Assembly (NCBI GenBank): GCA_004195325.1
Contig: SDWO01000073.1
Location: 1-44,442, forward strand
Direction: 5' to 3'
DNA length: 44,442 nt
Source: Candidatus Izemoplasma acidinucleici
Lineage (GTDB): Bacteria > Bacillota_I > Bacilli_A > Izemoplasmatales > Izemoplasmataceae
Shown: one piece after another, positions 1 through 7,776 of the stretch
Layout of the letters: each line of letters starts with the position of its first letter
Position numbering within the stretch: the first letter of the stretch is position 1
Position numbers and translations under genes: made by a program
The notes under the pieces: generated by a model
Told to the model about the DNA's origin: nothing
What the model saw: the letters and a program-made list of their open reading frames with translations, nothing else
Databases searched by the model: none

Positions 1-477
1 ATAATTGATAAACGTGATTATATCGAAACATTAGTAAAAGAATACTTAACAAAACGTAACTGTTTCTATATAGGTAGAGGAATTGATTATTACGCATGTT
101 TAGAATCAAGTTTAAAACTGAAAGAAATTAGTTATATTCAAACAGAAGGATTCGCAGCTGGAGAATTAAAGCATGGAACAATCGCTTTGATTGAAGAAGG
201 AACACCAGTTATCGCAATCATTTCACAAAAAAGTATTAACAAAAATACAAGAAGCAACCTGAATGAAGTAATAAGTAGAGGTGCTAAAGCTCTAGTTATT
301 AGCACGAAGCGTGTTGCTGAAGCGACAGATCAAATCGTTGTTGATGACGTATATGAACTATTTAGTCCGTTGTTAACAATTATACCTTCACAGTTTATAG
401 CGTTCTACGCAGCGCTTCATAGAGGGTATGACATTGATAAACCAAGAAACTTAGCTAAGAGTGTTACTGTAGAGTAA
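1..477 (+). CDS. glmS: Glucosamine-6-phosphate synthase, C-terminal fragment
   Basis: The open frame runs in from the left edge, so only the last 158 residues are present. They cover the second SIS (isomerase) half, including the stretch GRGIDYYACLESSLKLKEIS and the TEGFAAGELKHG motif that marks the fructose-6-phosphate site of GlmS. The enzyme makes glucosamine-6-phosphate from fructose-6-phosphate and glutamine, the first step to UDP-GlcNAc. glmM and glmU follow on the same strand, so the whole short pathway is clustered. The glutaminase domain lies outside the window. An ATG at 187 is internal and not the real start. Confidence 0.95.
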   Translation: MIDKRDYIETLVKEYLTKRNCFYIGRGIDYYACLESSLKLKEISYIQTEGFAAGELKHGTIALIEEGTPVIAIISQKSINKNTRSNLNEVISRGAKALVISTKRVAEATDQIVVDDVYELFSPLLTIIPSQFIAFYAALHRGYDIDKPRNLAKSVTVE

Positions 478-552
478 CTCTCCTTTCAAATGATATTCAT
501 AACTTTTCAAAAAAATCATCTATAATAGGTGTGTTACTTAAGGAGGATTACT

Positions 553-1863
553 ATGGGCAAATATTTCGGAACCGATGGTATTAGAGGTCGTTTTGGTATT
601 GAATTAACACCAAACTTGGCACTACGCATTGGACAAAGCATCAAAGAAATTTTAAAAGAAGATAAAGTTGTAATCGGTATAGATACAAGAGAAAGTGGAC
701 ATGAACTTATGTATGGCTGTGCAAGTGGTGCACAAAGCTTAGGGGTTGATGTAATGCTTGCTGGTGTTGTTTCAACACCACTGATTGCTCACTATAGCAA
801 AACAAAACAAATCGTTGGAGTTATGATTACAGCGAGTCATAATCCGTATTATGATAATGGGATTAAAGTCTTTTATAAAGGCGATAAACTAACATTAAAA
901 CAAGAAGCAGAGATTGAAGCATTCTTAGATGCACCAAGAGATTTCAAAGTTACTACACTAGGAAAAATGTTTGGTGGAGAAGAAGTGTTTGATACCTATC
1001 TTGACTTGATTGATTCAATGGAATTTGAACCAGTAGATTTAAAGGTCGGATACGACAGCGCAAATGGAGCGAACTATTTAATTAGTAAAGCGATATTTGA
1101 TCGTCTAATAAATGAAAGTTATCAAATCGGGAATACTCCTGATGGTAAAAACATAAATAAGGATTGTGGATCTACACATTTAGAAGCAATTAAGAATCTA
1201 GTGTTAGAAAAGAAACTAGATATTGGATTAAGCTATGATGGTGACGGAGACAGAATCTTAGTAGTTGATGAAGAAGGAGATGAAATAGATGGTGATTTAC
1301 TAATCTATATCATCGCATCATATCTTAAAGACAAAAATGAATTAAATAAAAACACTGTTGTATTAACTAAGATGTCTAACTTAGGAATTATTAAAGCATT
1401 TGAAGAACGTGGTATCAAAGTGGTTTTGACTGACGTTGGAGATAAAAATGTTCTTGATGCTATGAATCAAAATGATTATTCAATAGGTGGAGAAAATAGT
1501 GGACATATTATACTAAGAGACTATATTAGTACAGGTGATGGATTACTTGTATCAATGTTTCTATTAAAGATCCTACAGGAAACAAAAAAATCATTGAAAG
1601 AACTAACAAGTTCTATTAAAATGTGGCCACAAGTGCTACATAACATAAGAACGTTTAATAAAGAAATCTTAGAGGATCAACGTGTCGTTGATGCTGTAAA
1701 TATAGTAAAAGAAGAACTAAAAGATAATGGTAAAGTACTAGTAAGAGCAAGTGGGACAGAGCCTTTAGTAAGAGTTACATTAAGCTGTGAAACACAAGTT
1801 CAATTAGATGAATATATGGAACAAATAGTATCAGTAATCAATCTTGTTAAGGAGGAAGTATAA
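553..1863 (+). CDS. glmM: Phosphoglucosamine mutase
   Basis: A 436-residue protein of usual GlmM length that converts glucosamine-6-phosphate to glucosamine-1-phosphate. It begins with the family hallmark MGKYFGTDGIRG. The phosphoserine loop is MITASHNPYYD with the active serine near residue 95. The metal-binding loop is SYDGDGDR and the substrate loop is GGENSGH. The C-terminal phosphate-binding loop is RASGTEPLVRV. The ATG at 553 is chosen over an in-frame ATG at 529 because AAGGAGG lies 6 bases upstream of it and the family start motif begins there. A TATAAT lies at 521-526. The stop overlaps the glmU start by one base. Confidence 0.97.
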   Translation: MGKYFGTDGIRGRFGIELTPNLALRIGQSIKEILKEDKVVIGIDTRESGHELMYGCASGAQSLGVDVMLAGVVSTPLIAHYSKTKQIVGVMITASHNPYYDNGIKVFYKGDKLTLKQEAEIEAFLDAPRDFKVTTLGKMFGGEEVFDTYLDLIDSMEFEPVDLKVGYDSANGANYLISKAIFDRLINESYQIGNTPDGKNINKDCGSTHLEAIKNLVLEKKLDIGLSYDGDGDRILVVDEEGDEIDGDLLIYIIASYLKDKNELNKNTVVLTKMSNLGIIKAFEERGIKVVLTDVGDKNVLDAMNQNDYSIGGENSGHIILRDYISTGDGLLVSMFLLKILQETKKSLKELTSSIKMWPQVLHNIRTFNKEILEDQRVVDAVNIVKEELKDNGKVLVRASGTEPLVRVTLSCETQVQLDEYMEQIVSVINLVKEEV

Positions 1864-3242
1864 TGAAAAATTATGCGATTATTCTAGCCGCTGGGAAGGG
1901 TACTAGAATGAAAACAGAATTACCAAAATGTGCATTTCCAATTTTAAAGAAACCAATGATTGAATATATTTTGGATAATGTAGAACAATCAGCAATTGAT
2001 GAGGCAACTTTGGTAGTTGGACATAAGAAAGAAATCTTTGAAGAAATGCTAAAAGATCGAGTAAATTATGCTGTTCAAAAACAACAAAAAGGTACTGGAC
2101 ATGCTGTAAAAGTATGTGAAGATATCCTTGGAGATAAAGAAGGACAAACGATTATTATGCTTGGAGATATGCCTTTAGTAGACTATAAAGTCATTAACAA
2201 GGCAATATCTTATCATCAGGATAGAGGAAATGATTTAACAATCGTAACCACTAAATACGAACATCCCAAAGGGTATGGTCGTATCATTAGAAATGAGTAT
2301 GGAAATATTGAGGCAATTGTTGAACATCGCGATTGTTCAACAGAACAAAAGAGAATCAAAGAAGTGAACACAGGGATTTATGTTGTAAATAACAAGAAAT
2401 TATTTAGTGCTGTAAAAAAAATAAAAGTAAATAAACGTAAAGGCGAGTTCTATCTAACGGATATTGTTCAAATTATGAAAGATGAAGATTTAATCGTTGG
2501 TACGATTGAATTATGGGATAGCGAAAAAGTAATGGGTATTAATGATTTGTACACAGTAAGTATCGCGGAAAGGTATTTGCGTGATAAAATCAATAAAGAC
2601 CTTATGGAAAAAGGCGTTTATATGATAAGTCCAAATACAATCACGATTGGACATGACGTTACAATAGAACAAGGAGTAACGATTTACCCAAATACATATA
2701 TTACTGGTGCTAGTGTAATCAAAAGTGGTGCTAAAATTGGACCAAACACAGAAATACACACATCAATTATCCATCAAAATGTAAAAATCAAACATAGTTT
2801 AGTCTATGATAGTGAAATAGGTAAAAACACTGTAGTAGGACCGTTTGCTCATTTAAGAAACGGAGCTTCTATTGGAGAAAACAACCGTGTTGGGAACTTT
2901 GTAGAAGTTAAAAACTCATCAACAGGTGACGGAACAAAGGCAGCTCATCTTGCATACATTGGAGATAGCCAGACTGGTAAAAACGTTAACTTTGGTTGTG
3001 GAAGTATCACTGTCAACTATGATGGTATTAAGAAACATAGAACAATCATCGGTGATGATGTATTCATCGGATGTAATACTAACTTAGTTGCACCATTAGA
3101 AATTGGTGATAATGTCTTTATAGCTGCTGGTAGTACAGTGACTAGAAATGTACCAAAAGGTGCGCTGGCAATCGCTAGAAACAGACAAATAAACAAAAGA
3201 GACTACGCTAAGAACCTAATTAAACCAAAAGACGATAATTAA
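1863..3242 (+). CDS. glmU: Bifunctional UDP-GlcNAc pyrophosphorylase / glucosamine-1-phosphate acetyltransferase
   Basis: A 459-residue two-domain enzyme that acetylates glucosamine-1-phosphate and couples it to UTP, giving UDP-GlcNAc. The N-terminal uridylyltransferase half starts with LAAGKGTRM and carries GTGHAV and LGDMPL. The C-terminal half, from about residue 250, is a left-handed beta-helix acetyltransferase with hexapeptide periodicity. It includes the VEVKNSSTGDGTKAAHLAYIGDS segment region and a GSTVTRNVPKGA end. Length is typical. It is translationally coupled to glmM (1-base overlap, ribosome site GGAGG at the end of glmM). No convincing terminator follows; the next promoter starts 4 bases after the stop. 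Confidence 0.97.
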   Translation: MKNYAIILAAGKGTRMKTELPKCAFPILKKPMIEYILDNVEQSAIDEATLVVGHKKEIFEEMLKDRVNYAVQKQQKGTGHAVKVCEDILGDKEGQTIIMLGDMPLVDYKVINKAISYHQDRGNDLTIVTTKYEHPKGYGRIIRNEYGNIEAIVEHRDCSTEQKRIKEVNTGIYVVNNKKLFSAVKKIKVNKRKGEFYLTDIVQIMKDEDLIVGTIELWDSEKVMGINDLYTVSIAERYLRDKINKDLMEKGVYMISPNTITIGHDVTIEQGVTIYPNTYITGASVIKSGAKIGPNTEIHTSIIHQNVKIKHSLVYDSEIGKNTVVGPFAHLRNGASIGENNRVGNFVEVKNSSTGDGTKAAHLAYIGDSQTGKNVNFGCGSITVNYDGIKKHRTIIGDDVFIGCNTNLVAPLEIGDNVFIAAGSTVTRNVPKGALAIARNRQINKRDYAKNLIKPKDDN

Positions 3243-3245
3243 TAG

Positions 3246-3273
3246 TTGACAAACAACTATATTATGATATTAT
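3246..3273 (+). promoter_or_regulatory. Promoter of the infC-rpmI-rplT operon
   Basis: An exact -35 TTGACA at 3246-3251 is followed after 16 bases by TATTAT at 3268-3273. It begins within a few bases of the glmU stop and drives the long attenuated leader of the translation-factor operon. Confidence 0.75.
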
Positions 3274-3279
3274 ATACAT

Positions 3280-3447
3280 GCAACAAAAAATGAATTCCGT
3301 GGAAAGAAGAGTACCCACTCTCACCTGATTACTTAAGTAATAGGTTAAAGCTACTAAAATTGAAAAATTTTATAGTGTGGGTACGTAATGTACTCACACT
3401 TTTTATATACTTTCCGTACGGTTAAAATCTATTAGGAGGTGTAACCT
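3280..3447 (+). promoter_or_regulatory. L20-type leader with attenuator (infC leader)
   Basis: This leader holds two mutually exclusive structures. GTACCCAC at 3311-3318 is the exact reverse complement of GTGGGTAC at 3377-3384 and can form an antiterminator. The same 3' arm also forms a 10-bp terminator, AGTGTGGGTA (3374-3383) with TACTCACACT (3391-3400), followed by a U run. In Bacillus, the L20 leader (Rfam RF00558) lets free ribosomal protein L20 promote termination upstream of infC-rpmI-rplT. The identical gene order here supports the same L20 feedback. The assignment rests on context and the two visible pairings, not on a covariance search. Confidence 0.85.
3374..3406 (+). terminator. 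Attenuator terminator in the infC leader
   Basis: A 10-bp stem with a 7-base loop (CGTAATG) and one G-U pair, followed by TTTTT. Its 5' arm is shared with the upstream antiterminator at 3311-3318. Confidence 0.85.
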
Positions 3448-3999
3448 ATAAATAAACATAGTCGAGAATTACCAAAGAAGAACAAAGATGCAAATTTACT
3501 AAACGAAGGAATTAGACATCGCGAAGTAATGGTCATTGATGGTGAATCAAAAACAGTAATGAATACAAGAGCCGCAGTAAGCATGGCTTATGATCGTGGA
3601 TTAGATCTAGTATTAGTTGCTCCAAATGCTAAACCACCAGTTGCGAAATTCATGGATTACAACAAGTTTAAATACGATCAACAAAGAAAACAACGTGAAG
3701 CTCGTAAAAACCAAAAAGTAGTATCTTTAAAAGAAATAAGACTTTCACCGAAGATTGATATTGGAGATTACAATACAAAATTAAATCACGGTAGAAAATT
3801 CTTAACACAAGGACACAAATTAAAAATCTCTATTAGATTTAGAGGTAGAGAAATGGCTTATACGAATAAAGGACGCGAAGTTATCTTACGATTTGCAACA
3901 GATTGTGCAGATATCGCAACTATCGAAGCTAGACCAAAACTTGAAGGACGTAACATGCATGCAGCATTAACGCCTATCAAAGAGAAAAAACCACAATAA
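3448..3999 (+). CDS. infC: Translation initiation factor IF-3, AUA start
   Basis: IF-3 binds the 30S subunit and checks start-codon/initiator-tRNA pairing. The C-terminal domain motifs EIRLSPKIDIGDY and RFRGREMAYTNKG are clear. The first in-frame ATG (3529) would remove the conserved N-terminal segment NEGIRHREVMVIDGES. The frame is open back to a TAA at 3442-3444. The only sensible initiator between is ATA at 3448, 6 bases after a strong AGGAGGTG (3434-3441), giving 183 residues, a normal IF-3 length. A rare non-AUG start is a known way IF-3 represses its own mRNA (AUU in E. coli). I infer the same autoregulation here. Confidence 0.93.
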   Translation: MNKHSRELPKKNKDANLLNEGIRHREVMVIDGESKTVMNTRAAVSMAYDRGLDLVLVAPNAKPPVAKFMDYNKFKYDQQRKQREARKNQKVVSLKEIRLSPKIDIGDYNTKLNHGRKFLTQGHKLKISIRFRGREMAYTNKGREVILRFATDCADIATIEARPKLEGRNMHAALTPIKEKKPQ

Positions 4000-4012
4000 G
4001 GAGTGAATTACA

Positions 4013-4213
4013 ATGCCAAAAATGAAATCTCATTCAGGTACTGCAAAAAGAGTTAAAAGAACAGGATCTGGAAAATTAAGAGCATCTTCAGCTATGAGTA
4101 ACCATTTACTTAGTAACAAATCAAAAGCATCAAAAAGACGTCATAAGAGCGCGAACTTCGTTTCTGCAAGTGACTACAAAAGAATCAAACAACAAGTTGC
4201 TAACATTAAGTAA
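4013..4213 (+). CDS. rpmI: Ribosomal protein L35
   Basis: A 66-residue basic protein, [20 protein letters not shown] at the N-terminus, which is diagnostic of bL35 in the large ribosomal subunit. It lies between infC and rplT, 13 bases after infC, with ribosome site AAGGAG. Expression should follow the shared leader attenuator. Confidence 0.97.
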   Translation: MPKMKSHSGTAKRVKRTGSGKLRASSAMSNHLLSNKSKASKRRHKSANFVSASDYKRIKQQVANIK

Positions 4214-4237
4214 CGAAATCAATTAGGAGGAATTACA

Positions 4238-4843
4238 ATGCCAAGAGTTAAAGGTGGAAACGTCGCTAGAAAAAGACGTAAAAAAGTATTAAAATTAGCC
4301 AAAGGATATTTTGGATCAAAACACATATTATATAGAACAGCACATGAGCAGGTAATGAAATCATTAGCTTATGCTTATAGAGATAGAAAACAAAGAAAAA
4401 GAAACTTTAGAAAATTATGGATCACAAGAATCAATGCAGCTGCAAGATTACATGATTTATCATATTCTAAATTAATTAACGGATTAAACTTAGCTTCAGT
4501 TGAAGTTAACCGTAAAATGTTAGCTGAATTAGCAGTTAACAATCCTGCAGATTTCGCTGCAATAGTGGAACTTGCAAAAAAAGGATTAGCTGGAGAAACA
4601 GTTAAACCTGCTGCAGCACCAAAAGCTGCAAAAAAACCTGCTCCAAAAAAAGTTGAAGTAGTGGAAGAAACTCCTGTAGTAGAAGCTCCTGTAGTAGAAG
4701 CTCCAGTTGTTGAAGAAGCGAAAGTAGAATCAGTAGATCTTTCTAAATTAACTGTTGCTGCATTAAAAGCATTAGCTAAAGAAAAAGGATTATCTGGATT
4801 CAGCGCACTTAAAAAAGCAGAATTAATTGAGTTATTAAAATAA
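4238..4843 (+). CDS. rplT: Ribosomal protein L20 with C-terminal SAP-like extension
   Basis: Residues 1 to about 117 are a complete bL20 ([20 protein letters not shown], then [18 protein letters not shown]). L20 assembles the 50S subunit and represses this operon in Bacillus. The protein is 201 residues long; bL20 normally ends near 118-120. The extra about 80 residues are an Ala/Pro/Lys/Glu/Val-rich linker with two identical VVEAP repeats, then about 36 residues reading [19 protein letters not shown] and an ELIELLK end. That end resembles a SAP or Rho-N-like helix-extended-helix nucleic-acid binding motif. The tail uses the same codon style as the core and no stop interrupts it, so it is part of the gene. 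A strong terminator follows directly. Confidence 0.95.
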   Translation: MPRVKGGNVARKRRKKVLKLAKGYFGSKHILYRTAHEQVMKSLAYAYRDRKQRKRNFRKLWITRINAAARLHDLSYSKLINGLNLASVEVNRKMLAELAVNNPADFAAIVELAKKGLAGETVKPAAAPKAAKKPAPKKVEVVEETPVVEAPVVEAPVVEEAKVESVDLSKLTVAALKALAKEKGLSGFSALKKAELIELLK

Positions 4844-4866
4844 GCAGTTTTCACTGCTTTTTTTAT
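4842..4866 (+). terminator. Terminator of the infC-rpmI-rplT operon
   Basis: The stem AAGCAGT / ACTGCTT with a TTTC loop overlaps the rplT stop and is followed by a run of seven T. Confidence 0.9.
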
Positions 4867-4902
4867 TGGCCAAATTATGATAAAATATACAAAGGTGATT
4901 AT

Positions 4903-6192
4903 ATGAAAGAATTTATACTAAAAAACAAATATGACATATACTTAATTGGACTTTCCTTACTTACATATTTAAGTTATATCGGTCTTATAGAACAGTTTCT
5001 AATGCCTTTATTCATTTTAATAGCACTAGGTGCCGTTTTACTTAAATTAGATATCTTTTATCTAATACCACTTGGGGTCTTCATGCAAATGGGTTCTGGT
5101 GGGTTAAGAGACGATATAAGAACTACAACTGTTTATATAATCATATTTACAGTACTCTTAGTTTTTGATGTACTTTACAATCGTAAAATCAATAAACTAG
5201 GAAAACTATTCTATCCTTTATTAGGATTAGTAGTAGTAAGTATCATAACCGGATTAAACGCACCATCACTATTCATTTGGTTTGCTGGATTCATCCAGTT
5301 ATTCGCTGTCTTGGTAATTTATGTATACTTTGTCAACACAACACAAGAACCAAAAGAAGATTTAATGTTAAAAGCATCTAAGCTGTTTCTATATGCTTCA
5401 GTAATTATTACATTAGAGATGCTATTTGTAATATCACAACATTCTCTAGCACCACTTGAAGTAATTAGTCGTCGTAAAATTAATCTTGGATGGGAAAATA
5501 TTAATGTTGTAATATTCACAAACATAATCGCAATACCACTAATCACAAACATAATATTAAAATCAAAATATAAAGCATATTACATGGTTTTAGCAATTGT
5601 AGCGGCACTTGGAATATTCTTAACACTTTCAAGGTCATCAGTGCTCACTCTAATCGTCTTTTTAGCATTCATGGTGCCTTACATGTTTTATAAGTCTAAA
5701 AAAAGGGTCAATCTATTATTACAAGGATTGATTGCATTAGGATTACTTGCTATCGCAGTAATAATCTTAGAACAAAACGGGACTATATCCGGATACTTTG
5801 ATGCATTATTTGGTAGAGAACTACTGGCTTATGATGATCGATTCGAATTGATTGTTATTGCTTGGGATACCTTTAAGAGTCACTGGCTAATTGGTAGTGG
5901 TGGTATCTACGCTTCTAGACACTATCTTATTGAACATGGAGCTAAGAACTATCATAATGTAATCGCTCAAGTAAGCACTTTAGGGATTATGGGGTTAGGC
6001 GTATTTGTATGGTTATTTGTTGAAAAAGTTAAGTTAATATTATCTAAAAAAAACACTTGGAAACGCGTTGTTTTATTATTGGTTTTTGTTACCGCATTCG
6101 TTAATGGATGGGTTCAACCAATGTATTTCTATATTACTTATACAATATATCTAGTAATGATTTTAGCAATCTACGAAAATAGCACAAGTTAA
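4903..6192 (+). CDS. O-antigen ligase/polymerase-like membrane protein
   Basis: A 429-residue polytopic protein with about 11-12 predicted membrane spans. The pattern LTLSRSSVLTLIVF in the middle and, near residue 300-350, DDRFELIVIAWDTFKSHWLIGSG followed by a loop with YHNVIAQVSTLGIMG fits the Wzy_C/O-antigen ligase superfamily. That superfamily joins or extends lipid-linked glycans on the outer side of the membrane. Its substrate cannot be read from sequence; a wall or surface polysaccharide is plausible. Start ATG has AAAGGTG upstream. It stands alone, between a terminator and the RNA gene at 6287. Confidence 0.75.
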   Translation: MKEFILKNKYDIYLIGLSLLTYLSYIGLIEQFLMPLFILIALGAVLLKLDIFYLIPLGVFMQMGSGGLRDDIRTTTVYIIIFTVLLVFDVLYNRKINKLGKLFYPLLGLVVVSIITGLNAPSLFIWFAGFIQLFAVLVIYVYFVNTTQEPKEDLMLKASKLFLYASVIITLEMLFVISQHSLAPLEVISRRKINLGWENINVVIFTNIIAIPLITNIILKSKYKAYYMVLAIVAALGIFLTLSRSSVLTLIVFLAFMVPYMFYKSKKRVNLLLQGLIALGLLAIAVIILEQNGTISGYFDALFGRELLAYDDRFELIVIAWDTFKSHWLIGSGGIYASRHYLIEHGAKNYHNVIAQVSTLGIMGLGVFVWLFVEKVKLILSKKNTWKRVVLLLVFVTAFVNGWVQPMYFYITYTIYLVMILAIYENSTS

Positions 6193-6251
6193 TAACAAAA
6201 AAAGACAAGGTTATTTATAAGAATATGGACCTTATTTGTAATGTGGTCCAT

Positions 6252-6280
6252 TTGACAAACGATACCAATAGTACTATAAT
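6252..6280 (+). promoter_or_regulatory. Perfect-consensus promoter of a structured RNA
   Basis: TTGACA at 6252-6257, exactly 17 bases, TATAAT at 6275-6280. No coding start with a ribosome site follows for about 230 bases, so the direct product should be the RNA at about 6287-6465. A 7-bp hairpin (ATGGACC/GGTCCAT, 6225-6251) sits just upstream of the -35 and may end the previous transcript. Confidence 0.9.
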
Positions 6281-6286
6281 TAAAGT

Positions 6287-6465
6287 GTAATCCTAGTTAA
6301 TTGGAAATCACTCACACGCGACCCCAACTTAATTTATATGGGGCTGAGATGATACCTGTGCTGGATACCTTTGATTTCAGAGGAACCCTAACGGTATTAT
6401 AAGAGGCTACCACACTGCTAGAACAGAGGTTCTGCATTGGGTGATTTCCAATATTCTAGGATTTT
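6287..6465 (+). ncRNA. Structured RNA of about 175 nt with paired ends (6S-like architecture, family unknown)
   Basis: A predicted transcript from a perfect promoter. The 5' segment ATCCTAGTTAATTGGAAATC (from 6290) and a 3' segment ending at ATTCTAGGAT (6462) are almost exact reverse complements. Together they form a closing stem of more than 20 bp, including TTGGAAATCAC/GTGATTTCCAA. Inside are ACCCC/GGGGC (about 6321-6343) and AGAAC/GTTCT (about 6420-6432) hairpins and a large unpaired centre. Long end-to-end pairing, size and a strong housekeeping promoter fit 6S RNA (RNA-polymerase regulator), but I cannot match a family by eye. A leader for the next gene at 6512 is the alternative. CTGAGATGATACC recalls TPP riboswitches but the 3' half does not. 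Confidence 0.6.
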
Positions 6466-6511
6466 CATTTATTCAATTACATAGTATAAAGTCTACTAAG
6501 GGGGCCAAAAC

Positions 6512-7255
6512 ATGGCGGGATTTTTTGACTATAGAAGTCACTATAGAACAGGTATTTTTCACGATATGACTATTTTTGAGAGAATTATTCCACTGATTAT
6601 CATTGGAATTGTAATCTATATACTATTTAAGAAAAAAGATGTTATTAAACAGAATCCAGTGCTAGAAAAAAGAATCAGATATGGTATGGCTATAGCACTA
6701 GCTGTTCTTTATATAAGTCATTACGCGTTACGAATCAACTTGTATGGATGGCAAGATACAATAGTATTGCCATTTCATCTATGCAGTATTGCAATGTTTC
6801 TATGTGTAATCATGCTATTTACAATGAATAGAGCACTACATTCATTCGTACTACTTGCTGGTACAATGGGAGTAGTAATATCACTAAGTAGTCCAGTAAT
6901 TGGATACAACTTTGAATACTATAGATATTACCAATTCTTCTTCGCACACGGAATATTACTAATCGGTCCATTATATGTATCTTTTATGCATAATTACTTA
7001 CCAAGTAAAAAAGAAGTGATTATTGGATTCCTGATTTTACAAAGTTTAGCAATATTTATGGGGTTCTTTAACTACTATGTTGGAACAGATTTCTTCTTTA
7101 TGTTCGTTGATCCAATCAAATTAGAGAAGTTTTCTATGATTAAATACATAGGTGGAATTCCATTCTATTTGATATTTGTAGAGCTGTTCGCACTGGCATA
7201 TTTCTATGGTGCATATCGCTTATTTGAACGTATCAGAAACAAGCAAAAAGTGTAA
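6512..7255 (+). CDS. YwaF/TP0381-like seven-span membrane protein (TIGR02206-like)
   Basis: A 247-residue protein with about seven membrane spans. Spaced motifs such as LPFHLCSIAMFL, a FFFAHG stretch after the YYRYYQF segment, and GIPFYLIFVELFALAYF near the end resemble the small YwaF/TP0381 integral membrane family, whose function is not established. Ribosome site AAGGGGG lies 8 bases before ATG. It follows the structured RNA at 6287-6465 by about 50 bases; a TATAAA at 6485-6490 could give it a promoter of its own. A terminator follows at 7261. Confidence 0.75.
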   Translation: MAGFFDYRSHYRTGIFHDMTIFERIIPLIIIGIVIYILFKKKDVIKQNPVLEKRIRYGMAIALAVLYISHYALRINLYGWQDTIVLPFHLCSIAMFLCVIMLFTMNRALHSFVLLAGTMGVVISLSSPVIGYNFEYYRYYQFFFAHGILLIGPLYVSFMHNYLPSKKEVIIGFLILQSLAIFMGFFNYYVGTDFFFMFVDPIKLEKFSMIKYIGGIPFYLIFVELFALAYFYGAYRLFERIRNKQKV

Positions 7256-7260
7256 ACAAA

Positions 7261-7287
7261 AAGGGCTTATTTTAAGTCCTTTTTTTA
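7261..7287 (+). terminator. Terminator after the YwaF-like gene
   Basis: AAGGGCTTA / TAAGTCCTT stem (two G-U pairs) with TTT loop and a run of seven T. It separates the convergent rhodanese gene. Confidence 0.85.
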
Positions 7288-7342
7288 ATGTTTTGAGGGC
7301 TCTAAGAACCAACGTATTACACTGACTAATAAATCAACAATA

Positions 7343-7666
7343 CTAATATGGAATATTATATTTTTCGTTGTCAGATATCCCACCCATAATATTAAAGACG
7401 TTATACCCTTTCTTCGTTAAATAGTCTGTAATGTAGTAACTACGTTGACCAGTGTGACATATAATATAATAGGTCTCTTCCTTGTTTAATACGGTAGAAT
7501 AGTCTATTAAAACCTTGTTGATTGGAATCAAAATCGAACCTGGGATATGACATATATTATACTCGTATAATTCTCTTACATCGAGGATGTTTATTTTTAC
7601 TTTGCTCATTAAACCAAGAAGTTCTTGATTGGTTATATGTTTGTTCTCATCAAAATCTGTGAACAT
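7343..7666 (-). CDS. Single-domain rhodanese-like sulfurtransferase
   Basis: A 107-residue single rhodanese domain. The active-site loop CHTGQRS (Cys70) matches CxxGxRS, and the upstream ILDVRELYEYNICHIPGS block is the usual DxR...H-I-P-G pattern. Such proteins pass a persulfide sulfur between partners; the acceptor is unknown. Ribosome site GGAAGG precedes ATG. It is divergent from the MarR gene at 7777 with 110 bases between, so the MarR protein may regulate both. That is inference from position only. Confidence 0.88.
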   Translation of the reverse strand: MFTDFDENKHITNQELLGLMSKVKINILDVRELYEYNICHIPGSILIPINKVLIDYSTVLNKEETYYIICHTGQRSYYITDYLTKKGYNVFNIMGGISDNEKYNIPY

Positions 7667-7713
7667 CGTATCACTTCCTTCCTAATTATTATAATGGATA
7701 AACGAGTATTGCT

Positions 7714-7753
7714 TTGACAATTTGCTCTTTTTATGTATAATTATTTTGTATAC
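7714..7753 (+). promoter_or_regulatory. MarR-gene promoter with overlapping inverted repeat
   Basis: TTGACA 7714-7719, 16 bases, TATAAT 7736-7741. The inverted repeat GTATA (7735-7739) N9 TATAC (7749-7753) covers the -10 and the start of transcription. MarR-family proteins bind short palindromes at such positions, so autorepression is likely. Confidence 0.65.
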
Positions 7754-7776
7754 GTATTATCAAGGGAGGTATCACA

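Noticed and set aside
3529-3999. infC starting at ATG 3529
   Set aside because: It removes the conserved N-terminal segment and has no ribosome site; AGGAGGTG is correctly placed for ATA 3448.
6320-6440. TPP riboswitch, because of GGGGCTGAGATGATACC and CTGGATACC
   Set aside because: The second conserved half of the TPP aptamer (ACCTGATCTGGATAAT-x-CCAGCG-x-AGGGAA) is absent or out of order, the ends pair in a much longer stem, and the downstream gene is not for thiamine use.
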